In this document: positions 47,062 to 56,370 of the stretch, one piece after another
Numbering within the stretch: position 1 is the stretch's first letter
Layout of the letters: each line of letters starts with the position of its first letter
From: Ipomoea triloba
Taxonomy: Eukaryota > Streptophyta > Magnoliopsida > Solanales > Convolvulaceae
Length of the DNA stretch: 64,000 nucleotides
Reading direction: 5' to 3'
Assembly: GCF_003576645.1 (NCBI RefSeq)
Contig: NC_044918.1
Span: 17,678,809 to 17,742,808 of the forward strand
The notes under the pieces: model-generated
What the model was told of the DNA's origin: nothing
Seen by the model: the letters and a program-made list of their open reading frames with translations, nothing else
Databases searched by the model: none
Translations under genes and position numbers: made by a program

Positions 47062-49460
47062 TGTTAGGAATATTTGTAATAAGATTTTGATGAGCCAAGA
47101 AATGTATTTTAGTTTGAAAAATTAGAAACCCAAAATTTTCGTAAGCTAATGTACCTAAAGAGTCAAAAGTCAACTTGGAAGAATTCTTGGAGAAGGAAGG
47201 AACTTGGTTCGAATCCGATGGAGGTTAAATTTAATTGGAGCACAAGGAGTAACAAACGGTTGAAGCAGTAGAGATAGTAGAAGACTTGTAAAGATGGTTA
47301 AGGGTCTCTAGTTCGAATCCCCTAAGCCACGAAATTTTAGGAAATCAGAACTTCTCATATATTATTTAGAGGCATAGTAAACAAAAGATTGAGCGGAGCA
47401 TTGGAGTTGAACTTGGCAAATAATCTAAGTGGTGCTACGTTCGAATCCCAGGAGAATTTATTTAGAGAAAAATTAATTCAGATGAAAATGCACATTGAAG
47501 ACTGCAAAAATGCACATGGAAGATGCGAAAATTCATGAAGGAATATTACAAGGAAATAAGTCATACAAACACAAAAAGGCAAAGGTGTATAAATCTGATT
47601 TGTTCAAATTATCCCACTTCAACGGATATATTTGACTGATTTGCTCAAAATGGTTTTGAGCTGTGGTGGAGGTACGGAGATACGAAAATAAGGAGAAGAG
47701 GTCTATTTACTACATTCCAAACAGATGAAGAATATCTGGAGATTGAACACTACACTACAAAATGGAATATGTCTACAAACACTACACTACAAAATAATAT
47801 GAATTGTGGAATAAATATATCAACTCAACTCAAAGTAATCTGACTACTACATTGTGGAATATATCAACTCTATATCAACTCAACTCTCCAACGGAATTAA
47901 GGCCAGAAGAGAACAAAATGGAATATGTCTACAAACACTACACTACAAAATAATATGAATTGTGGAATAAATATATCAACTCAACTCAAAGTAATCTGAC
48001 TACTACATTGTGGAATATATCAACTCTATATCAACTCAACTCTCCAACGGAATTAAGGCCAGAAGAGAAGAGGAGCAATTTCAGGAGATTAAGGCCAGAA
48101 GAGAAGAGGAGCAATTTCAGGAGGAATATAAACCAACTCTATATCAACTCAACTCTCCAGAAGAGAAGAGGAGCAATTTCAGGAGGAATATAAACCAACT
48201 CTATATCAACTCAACTCTCCAACGGAATTAAGGCCAGAAGAGAAGAGGAGCAATTTCAGGAGATTAAGGCCAGAAGAGAAGAGGAGCAATTTCAGGAGGA
48301 ATATAAACCAACTGAGCAATTTCAGGAGGAATATAAACCAACTCTCCAACGGAATTAAGGCCAGAAGAGAAGAGGAGCAATTTCAGGAGGAATATAAGGA
48401 AAAGAAGAAGGAGCAATTTCAGGAGGGAAAGGAGGATCAGGAGGAATATCAGGAAGCGGAAGAAATACGGAGACTGCAATAAGCACATCAACAATAAAGA
48501 ATTAATCTTTTCCAACGGATTAATTCTTTCATCAGCTATAAATACGAGACACTTGAGCAAGAAGAAAAACGGAGATATACAAGTGAAAGGCAAGAAAAGC
48601 AGTGTGATACATCTGAGAATAGCAAAGCAAGAAAAATCCGAAAAACCAAAAATCCATATTTTTAGTTCCTGAGAGTTGGAGAAAAATATTTTCTTTTACT
48701 ACCTTGTATCAAAATTTCTACTGAGTGTAGATAGAGGGCTGAGTAACAAGAGGAGCTTGTGAAAACGCTAGGGAGTGTAGCTTTGTGCGAGACACTCGTT
48801 GGTGTAGGAGTATAACTTTGTGCGAGATACTCAAATCTCTACTGGGTGTAGATAGAAGTGCTGGGTTGGCACTTGGTGTTCACTATTGTATCTGGGTGAT
48901 TGAAGATAGTGAAAGGAGTAGAGTGGACGTAGGCTGGGTTTGGCCGAACCACTTAAAAAATCTCTCTCTCATTTACTTACTGCCCATATATGTTTTGCTC
49001 TGTACACATAATATCTGCTTGCACGTACACACACTGATTTGCAAGATTCATATTTGTGAAACCCATTTAATATTCCTAATCTCTACAACTTGCTTATTTG
49101 GTTTTGCTAATTTCCTGCATTCATAATATTTTCAAGACCCAGGCACTATTCATCACTATTCACTCTTATCTGGGTTTACCAATTTCTGTTATCTCCTACG
49201 TCCGCATGCAAGCCAAATTTATTGTATATCATATTTGAGCTATTCAAAGTATTTCTATCGTATTGCATGTGATATATCTCCTCTCTATCACTGAGTTTTA
49301 ATTATAGCACTTTACGTACATTATTCCGCTGTGCATTTCAAGTTGAATTTATTCACTTGAAATTATTTTAGTTAAAGTGTTATTAATTTTTAATTTGCTA
49401 GAAAAGTCTATTCACCCCCCCCCCCCCTCTAGACTTTTCACCACCCATTCGGGACCAACA
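47062..49460 (+). mobile_element. Solo LTR (2.4 kb) of a different LTR retrotransposon, probably SIRE/Maximus-type Copia
   Basis: It begins TGTTAGGAATATTTG and ends TTCGGGACCAACA, flanked by CACTA at 47057-47061 and 49461-49465, a perfect 5-bp duplication. A TATAAATA box lies at 48537-48544. Near the 3' end is a 14-C run in 'CTATTCACCCCC..CTCTAG' context, which I recall from SIRE/Maximus LTRs. No primer-binding site or coding region is present, so it is a solo LTR left by LTR-LTR recombination. The lineage call is from memory. It contains tandem repeats (47758-48470) and three tRNA-like B-box motifs (47206-47448). Confidence 0.85.
47758..48470 (+). repeat. Tandem repeats within the solo LTR
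   Basis: A 156-bp unit starting CAAAATGGAATATGTC begins at 47758 and 47914. From about 48055 shorter units of 'AAGGCCAGAAGAGAAGAGG' plus 'AGCAATTTCAGGAG' repeat at least seven times, joined to 'AATATAAACCAACTC' and 'CAACTCTCCAACGGAATT'. Open frames through the array are artefacts of its length. Confidence 0.85.
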
Positions 49461-49905
49461 CACTACTTCCAATTGAAGGGGATAGGGTTCGTACAATCCA
49501 GGATTTCACCATGTTGTTACATCTTTCCCAAACGAGATACTTCTCTAAATCATCCTCGGATGGTTTCTGGATGGTTCCATTAATGAAAGGTATCTTATTC
49601 TTACAAGAAAGGGCCATAGTCATTGCCCTAGCCCAAGGATGGTAATTCGAACCATCTAACGGGTAAGAAACGAGTTCCAAAGCAGGATTCTCTTTAATGT
49701 GTAAGAAGTAAGGATTCGACTGCGTAAGAGGATCATAGGTTACCTCAGTTGCAGTGGATCTTGTTGCTGGTGTGGAGGAAGAAGGAGTTGCACTTCCGGT
49801 CTGATTTCCAGCAGGATTGCCTGTTGTGTTGTCGATCGGAGTGGATCGGTTGTTGATCGGAGGCCAAGCAGCCATTGCAAGGGAAGGAGGAGCTCATAGC
49901 TTGAA

Positions 49906-49918
49906 TGCTCTGATACCA
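49906..49918 (-). other. Primer-binding site of the minus-strand Copia element
   Basis: The minus strand reads TGGTATCAGAG directly after the right-hand (5') LTR, complementary to tRNA-Met. Confidence 0.85.
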
Positions 49919-50122
49919 TGTTGCGGAGCTCAATATTGTGGAGGAAGAATCAAAGAGAATGAATGTTTTCTCATTACTCAGCAAGAAGGGAAAGCAGAAT
50001 GTTTTATACACAGAATTGGAGGGAAAGGAAAACTGACTGAACTGCTGCTAACTAACTTCTAACTATAGCTAACAGAAGAGAATTAATACAAAGGCTATTA
50101 ATTCTATTTTATTCTCCTAATA
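49919..50122 (-). repeat. 5' LTR of the minus-strand Copia element
   Basis: 204 bp, indistinguishable by eye from the LTR at 42818-43021. Confidence 0.95.
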
Positions 50123-50959
50123 ATCTTTACCCTTAAACCTTAATTAGTACCCCTCCTACAATTCATGCTCACTAGTTCTTTGCCCCGTCCCCCTCATTCG
50201 GACCAAACAGACTTGAAACCCAGGGAAATCTGAATGGTGGGTCTGATGACTCCTGATGATGTTGCTCAGATTGCATACTGTGTGATGAAGATATGGGTTC
50301 AGTGATCTGCAAGGATTTTCTCTGTCAAAAAGACAAGTGTAGCAGAAAATTAGAGCATACCAACAATGAGTAGTCTCAACAATGGAAAATTTGTCGTGAT
50401 ATTTTTAGTGCCATGTAGGAGAGCTTGGAAGAGAAAAGAGGAATGAGTAAAACAAAAGGAAAAAATAAAAAGGAAAAAATTATGACAAGAAAATGTGAAA
50501 AGAAAAAATTTAAATAAATTTACGTGCTCAGCAGTGCCTTTTAGGCACAAGCTACTAGGTAGCTTTCTCTCACTTCCTCAATCAATATATTCCACAAAAA
50601 TTTTGATTTTGTAAGAGATAAATTTGAAAAAAAAAAATCTCACCCCAAGTTTTTTGTTTTGAAAAGAAGAAAAAAATCTTTATAAGAACCTCTATTAGTG
50701 ATGCTCTAACAAATTTATAGTTTTTCAAGGCTGTTTAAGTTGCATAAATCATAACTTTTTGTGAGCTCCACGAAAAAAAAAAGAAAAAATATGATAAAAT
50801 TTGTTGACCGTTGTGAATGCTCTTATAGATTATGAAGTGGAATTGATTGGTATGAACTTTATTGTAAGAGTATCAGGATGAGATTTTATTCCGATGAATT
50901 TTTATTTTTATTTTTTTGTAATTTGTTTAAACAATAATATAAAAATAAATTATATTAAT

Positions 50960-51340
50960 TTACAAGGTGTTTGGTTGGGAAGAGGAAATTATTTAGGAAA
51001 TAAATTGCAATTCCGTGGGAAAAAAAAAGATGTGAGAATAAAGTAAGAATTGAAATTACATTGTTTGATAGGGAAGAATATAATTATTGGGAATGAGAAT
51101 GGAAGAAGTGATATTAAGACTAAAATGTCATTGTATAATAATAATTAATCAAGGGCAATTTATTAGTTATTTTTCTTTTTTTTTTCTTTTCCCACTACTG
51201 TTGAATTGGAGTTTCCTTATAATGTATGAATTCCAGCCAATTCCACGGAAGGAGAGAATTGTATGTAATTACCTCCAACCAAATAAAGTAGTTTCAGTAA
51301 TCAAAAAATTGTAATTATGGTGTATCAAATAGGCTCTTAA
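50960..51340. mobile_element. Probable MITE with 'GTGTTTGGTTGGGA' type ends
   Basis: The left end 'AAGGTGTTTGGTTGGGAAG' and the right region 'CAACCAAATAAAG' ... 'GTATCAAATAGGCTCTTAAT' are approximately inverted. Internal 'GAATTGAAATTACATTGTTTG' also has inverted partners. Similar text lies at 3655-3735. No coding capacity. Confidence 0.4.
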
Positions 51341-52719
51341 TGATCCATGATTGATTATTATTTATTAAGAGAAGCTAATGTTATTGTACCATTTATAATT
51401 AAAGTAAAACTTTGTGCATGCACGTCAACATCTGAAATCTCAGTCGAAAAAACAACTATTCCCTTTGACGTTGCAATGGTGTAAGTTTGTGTTTTGTTCA
51501 TCACCAATTGACCATCTTTCTTATCTTAACAAGTTAAAGTCCATAAGGTTCCTTGTCGTTCTGAAACTTTTCTTGGTTCGAAAGTACTTTATTTTTTCCG
51601 ATCTTTTGATGTGACTATGAAATGATAGATATTGGAAAACGTGATCATAATTATGTGTTTAGGTGTTTGTCGACTTTTCTTGTTTAATGTGATATTGTCT
51701 TCAGCACCCAAGTGCATTTTTATTTTTTTTTTGAAAACAAGAAGTGCATTGTTGCCTAGTTGCATACATGCATATATAGTTGTACTTTATTTTATTTCTA
51801 TTTTTCTATGTTTTGATGTTTAATTCAAGTTATATATCATATAATATTGATAATATAAATAAATTTATTGGTATCAATCCATTTTTAATTTAACATTGCT
51901 TTTTCAAACATTCTTATTTAGTCTCAGTATTATTGTGACATGACCATTTTTATTATTTGTCAACAAAATTATTTAAATTGCAGTAAATACAAGTGCATAT
52001 TGATTTATTCAGTTTTAAATGTTAGGCCTTTTTTCTTTTATGGTTTTAGATTTATATGTGATATTTCACTTTTAGTCATTTTTTTTTTTATTCAAAACAT
52101 TCTTGTTAGTCCTAGCACTATTGTGACATGACCGTTTTTGGTCATTCATTAACAAATATGTTTAAATAACATTAAAATGACGTTATTAACCATTCAAAAT
52201 CTTAATTTTTTTTCTTGGGAATAAAATTATTATCAATACATATATACATCTACTGCAATTTATTTTATTTTTTTTTACACTAAACCCTACAATCTCATGT
52301 CATTGAATATTTTGGGTGGTTTCAACAAAAAATTTCAACATTTTAAAGTTAATATCCTAAATTTTTAATTAAAAAAATAATACATTTACATTAATAAATA
52401 TAACCTAAAATATTGTGGACTGCGGAGCATGCTTGATCGGACAATGGTAGGCGGCTTTTGGTGTAGGCTCAAGTGCCGCCATAGGCCTTTAATTTGACCA
52501 CGCTGCTGACTAAACTAATTCAGACCAAATCCTTATTATCAAATATTATTGGTGATTGGCGTAACCCAGTCCAATTAATCTGGTTATTGATTTGGTAATT
52601 ATTAAGATTTTAAATTCAATTTTTAATAAGAATAATCTAGTGGCCACTTGGTTTTCAAAAAAAAATAATTAGTGGCCACTTAATTTTAGACTGATTTACT
52701 CTTTTGTCTGTTAGGAACT

Positions 52720-53036
52720 AAGGTCACAAGATGAGATTTATCTTATTAGCACTTTTGAATCTTTATCCGTAAAACAGGTTAGATCAAAATGGTTATACTA
52801 AAAATGTAACACTAATCATGCATAAATTGTTTGTTACTTATAATGAAAATGTAATACTTTTAAAACAAAATGTAAAAGTATTACATTTTTCTTCAAAAGT
52901 ATTGCACTTTTCCTTATAAATAACACACTTTATTTCTAATTAATATTAGAATTTTCAGTATAAGTATTGCATTTTTTAGTATAAGTATTACACTTTTATC
53001 TTGACCTGACTCGTCTCACGGATCCTACATACATTT
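52720..53036. mobile_element. MITE-like element, family A, copy 3 (degraded)
   Basis: The core 'AATGTAATACTTTTAAAAC' with inverted partners and the right end 'GACTCGTCTCACGGATCC' match the other copies. The left end has decayed to 'CACAAGATGAGATTTATC'; a similar left-end fragment recurs at about 53068-53105. Confidence 0.5.
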
Positions 53037-53510
53037 TTGCCTTTACTCTAAGGTTGGTTTACCTATTTTGTCGGTTGGTCACAATATGAGATTTACTCAG
53101 TGCGCACTTTCGAATAATGACGATGCATTTTCCCAGCCTCCCCATCAAATATATAAGATTTTGTTTAAGATATTTCAGCTGCTTTCTCTATACTTTGTTG
53201 TTGTGTTGTGTAATTAGAAGATTTTGTTGGCCAACTACTATGTAGTGTGATGATACTTCTGTTATCATTTTAAATGGGTGATCACAAGATAAAACTCTGG
53301 TGGTAGGGGCATTGATTTTGGGCTGAAAAAAGATTGAGAAATTATAAAACATATACTACCTTGACACCTTGTAAAGAATCATGAGTGGTTTTTATTTATT
53401 TATGGGGAAAGCACCGAAGTAGCTTATTTGGAGTTATTTTGACACTTATTAGTTATTATTACGGTATTTACGAGAAATAAGAGAATTCAATACATTTTAG
53501 GAGAGAAATT

Positions 53511-53677
53511 GCCAATGACCTTGTGGTCTAGTGGCATCCGGTAGTGGCATTTGGTTGCACCCCATGTTGGAGGGGGCAGGTTTGAGCCTCAGTGGAGGAA
53601 CCTTTAGTAGGTTGAGAAAGTAGTTTATGAACAGATATTACAATGTAACTGAGTCAGTAGTACTCAAAAAAAAAAAA
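53511..53677 (+). mobile_element. tRNA-derived SINE with intact target duplication
   Basis: The head 'GCCAATGACCTTGTGGTCTA' contains an A-box-like 'GGTCTAGTGGCAT', and a B-box-like 'GGTTTGAGCCTC' lies downstream. The body ends 'TATGAACAGATATTACAATG' then 'AGTACTC' and a 12-13 A tail. GGAGAGAAATT flanks it at 53500-53510 and 53678-53688, an 11-bp perfect target duplication. This is the reference copy for the family at 2878, 3501, 25056 and 35682. Confidence 0.9.
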
Positions 53678-53929
53678 GGAGAGAAATTAAATTTTGCTAA
53701 TTATTTGAACCACATTTATAACAAGCCATTATAATACTAATTATGCCTCAACATATTGCAATTATTTTGTACAATATAAATGAAAAAGCACGTGCCGCTT
53801 GTCCTGTATAATGCCATTTTCATTTTAAGGTAAAAAAAATGACAAATTAAATTAAAGGAAAATGGCGGCTAAATTGCATGGAAAAAGCATGCACGCTTTG
53901 AAAAAAAATTAACGACCAATTCGACGAGT

Positions 53930-54700
53930 GTATCTGCGTGTGTGTTAGTGTTTAGAATTTTAGATGTGTGTTAATGAACAAAGTTTTTGATAAATTATCC
54001 CTATTTGTGTTTAATAAATGTTTATTTATTTTGGTAAACAAACATAAATGAATAAATTTTAGAGTTCGTTTAATAAAGGAACAAAATCTAAACATTTGTA
54101 TACTCGTTTGTATGTTAAGAGCTTATGAACGCATTTGTTAGTGTTCGTTTAAAAATGTTCATGAACAAGTTCGTTTAATGTTCATGTAATATGTTCACGA
54201 ACATGCTCGTTAAGACTATTCACAAGCATGCTCATTTAAGTGTAACTTATTTTATTTTATGTTTCAAAATTTAAGATACTACTTTAGTTTATATATATAT
54301 TTTTAACATATAGACTATTTCTTATTCACATACAAATTGAAGCATGTGCTCATCTCAATTAAAAGCCTAAACTGATAGTTGTATTACAGATTTATATTTA
54401 TTATATATGCTAAACACGCCCCCTCACGTGCGCGGGCTTTGGCATGGGATTGACTCTGATACCAAATTGAAGCATGTGCTCCATCTCAACTAAAAGCCTA
54501 AATTGATAGTTGGATTGCACATTTATATTTATATTTATATATTATATGCTCAACAAAGCAAACACAATTTTCAAAAATCTTAACAAACGAATACGAAGAC
54601 TCCAAAAATCGTAATAAACAAACATGAACAACATCTATTTGTTCGTTTTTAGTTCGTTAAACGCCTAAGTGTTTGTTATAAACAATACTCAGCACTCCGC
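53930..54700. mobile_element. Foldback/hAT-like repeat cluster with a TRIM inserted
   Basis: Variants of GTTCGTTTAATGTTCATG and their complements (CATGAAC, TAAACGAAC) occur many times across 54060-54240 and 54580-54680, on both sides of the TRIM at about 54334-54555. This pattern is seen in plant foldback or hAT-derived elements. Ends were not resolved. Confidence 0.45.
54334..54555 (-). mobile_element. TRIM (terminal-repeat retrotransposon in miniature)
   Basis: Two direct repeats of about 83-88 bp (54334-54416 and about 54465-54555) read on the minus strand from TGTT(T/G)AGCATATA to ACATGCTTCAA. Between them is a ~48-bp body: a primer-binding site TGGTATCAGAGTCAATCC next to the 5' repeat and a purine run GTGAGGGGGCG next to the 3' repeat. 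LTR, primer site, purine tract and LTR in about 220 bp define a TRIM. There is no coding capacity, so it needs enzymes from another element. I found no clean 5-bp target duplication. Confidence 0.8.
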
Positions 54701-54874
54701 AGATTCTTTATTGGCAATTAGACATGGTATAAAACACGAAGATTATTAGTGAGAATATAATATTTATACCTTGGAAACCCTTCAACCTATATAATATTAA
54801 CTATATATTTATACATATAGAAAATGTTTAGGTGACGACTTAACTTGTATCGAGTGTAATTTTACATATTATTG

Positions 54875-55705
54875 GAAATATTGCATTTTTTGTCCTTCAA
54901 TTATATATACATGTGGTACAGGTTTAGTTCTTGAGTTATATGTGTAACTATCTTTTAACCGCTAAGTTATGCACAAGGTGACGATTTAAGACACTGGATG
55001 ACAAAATCATGCTACTTGATTATATTACATATACATTGGTGGCAAACTAGCAATAGAGATAATCATGGTCCGGTTTGAACCGAACCGTGCACGGTAGAAA
55101 TCAAACTGGAAGTGTCCAATTTGATAAAATGAGAACGATTTCCGGTTTGAAACCAGTCGTTTCTGGTTCCAAATTGAAAAAAAAAAAACAAAAACAAAAA
55201 AAAAAAAAAAAAAACAATACTCCAAAGTGGAAGACAATGATTGTTTAAAAATTTCAAAAAAAAAAAAAGTAAGAAAACTGTGTGGCTTTTAATTCTTATT
55301 AAAATTTTGATAAGATAAGTAAACAACTTAATTTTGATAAAATTAAGTGCAAGCTCAAAATTATTGTTATTTTTTGTTTAACTTTAAAGTTTAAATATTT
55401 GATAAAGTACCATTTAAAAAAAATTCAAAATTGAAAAATTCCAAAAAGAAATATTAATTGTTCAATTTGAACTATTTTAAAAATAGAAAATATTACAAAA
55501 AAAAAAAAAAAAAAAAAAAAAAAGAAGAAGAAGTTCAAATAGGCTGTTAAAATCGGAACCAAAACCTTCTTAAAAGGTTTTGATTTTGGTTTGTCATTTT
55601 CCATAATTGTGAACCGGAACTAAACTGCAATTATGGTCTCACAGACACCGTCTTTTACCATAAATATAACTTACAGACACAAAATGCAATTTTTCCTATA
55701 CTATT
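54875..55705. mobile_element. Composite MITE: outer element with a nested hAT-like element
   Basis: The outer left end 'GGAAATATTGCATTTTTTGT' is mirrored near 55680-55705 ('ACAAAATGCAATTTTTCC'). Inside, 'TAATCATGGTCCGGTTTGAA' at about 55060 is mirrored by 'GTGAACCGGAACTAAACTGC' then 'AATTATGGTC' at about 55610-55637. The inner ends resemble hAT non-autonomous ends. Long A-runs lie within. Confidence 0.45.
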
Positions 55706-56237
55706 TGAGTTAATATTAGATACAAGTAACAATTATTTGTCCTATAATATTTAGTACAGTCACATATATAGTGAGCAATTGTCCTAATTAAGTACAAAAC
55801 TACAAATCAACACTATGCCAATCACTACCTTAAAATTTTCATAGATATACGGAGTGAGTTTAAATGAAAATATAATCTTCCTGTATGTAACAATCCATCA
55901 AGATTGTGTTGAATATATAAAACCATAGGCAACTTCAACAAATGACTTGGTTGTTATGACTTATGACCCAAACTAAAACCAAAACCTACCATATGCAAGT
56001 TGAATGCGTTGATTGTTAAGAACCAAACTAGTGGTGGCTTAGCCTAGGGCGGGGTGGTTAGGTGATACGAGCAGTGTGTCAGGCAGGCTGGTTGAAGAAC
56101 ATGCAGAAAGGCAGCCTGGCCTTATATATATCTAAGTGCACCACGAAACATACCTAAATGTATCAACATATCATCAAACTTACCAAAATATCACCACATG
56201 CATTTTTTTTTTATTAATTTATCGCCCCGTTAATCTA

Positions 56238-56370
56238 AGCTCATCAAATGGTCCATATCTGTTTGCATGGTTGCTACACCAGAACCAGGCCCCACACACA
56301 CACAGCTCATCAAATGGTCCAGATCTGTCTGCATGGTTGCTACACCAGAACCAGGCCCCACACACACACA
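56238..56370 (+). repeat. 66-bp tandem duplication
   Basis: AGCTCATCAAATGGTCCATA and the following sequence to CCAGGCCCCACACACAC occur at 56238 and 56304, differing at two or three positions. A CA microsatellite sits at the junction. Confidence 0.85.

Larger units (their letters stand above)
45678..49875 (-). pseudogene. Copia gag-protease, split by a solo LTR and two nonsense codons
   Basis: Gag starts at the ATG at 49875 and runs to 49461, with the gag signature 'NPYFLHIKENPALELVSY', 'GSNYHPWARAMTMAL' and 'WERCNNMVKSWI'. The reading is then broken by the solo LTR and resumes at 47061 ('WNDLKRRFSKQDLFRI'). A TAG at 46944-46946 interrupts it, and the open stretch 45678-46904 holds the zinc knuckle CTHCGYTGHTQDKC, the protease site WIVDSGATHHI and the pre-integrase 'LWHTRLGHAS'. 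It ends at a TAA (45678-45680) just before the integrase. Confidence 0.9.
42818..50122 (-). mobile_element. Ty1/Copia LTR retrotransposon (Ale/Retrofit-like), interrupted by a solo LTR
   Basis: LTRs at 42818-43021 and 49919-50122 flank a minus-strand body, with the 5-bp duplication ATCTT at 42813-42817 and 50123-50127. The primer-binding site TGGTATCAGAG (minus strand) abuts the right LTR, and the purine tract TTGAGGGGGGA precedes the left LTR. Gag, protease, integrase, reverse transcriptase and RNase H occur in Copia order. A 2399-bp solo LTR of another element sits in gag (47062-49460); without it the element is about 4.9 kb, the usual size. The short LTR and gag type suggest the Ale/Retrofit lineage. 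It is defective because of the insertion and two nonsense codons. Confidence 0.95.

Noticed and set aside
47206..47448. tRNA genes at the three GTTCGAATCC motifs
   Set aside because: No acceptor, D- or anticodon arms could be folded around any of the three; only the B-box-like piece is present.
47960..48593. Open frames rich in repeated 'EEQFQE'-like or Leu-rich peptides
   Set aside because: They follow the tandem array of the solo LTR and persist because the units lack stops in some frames.
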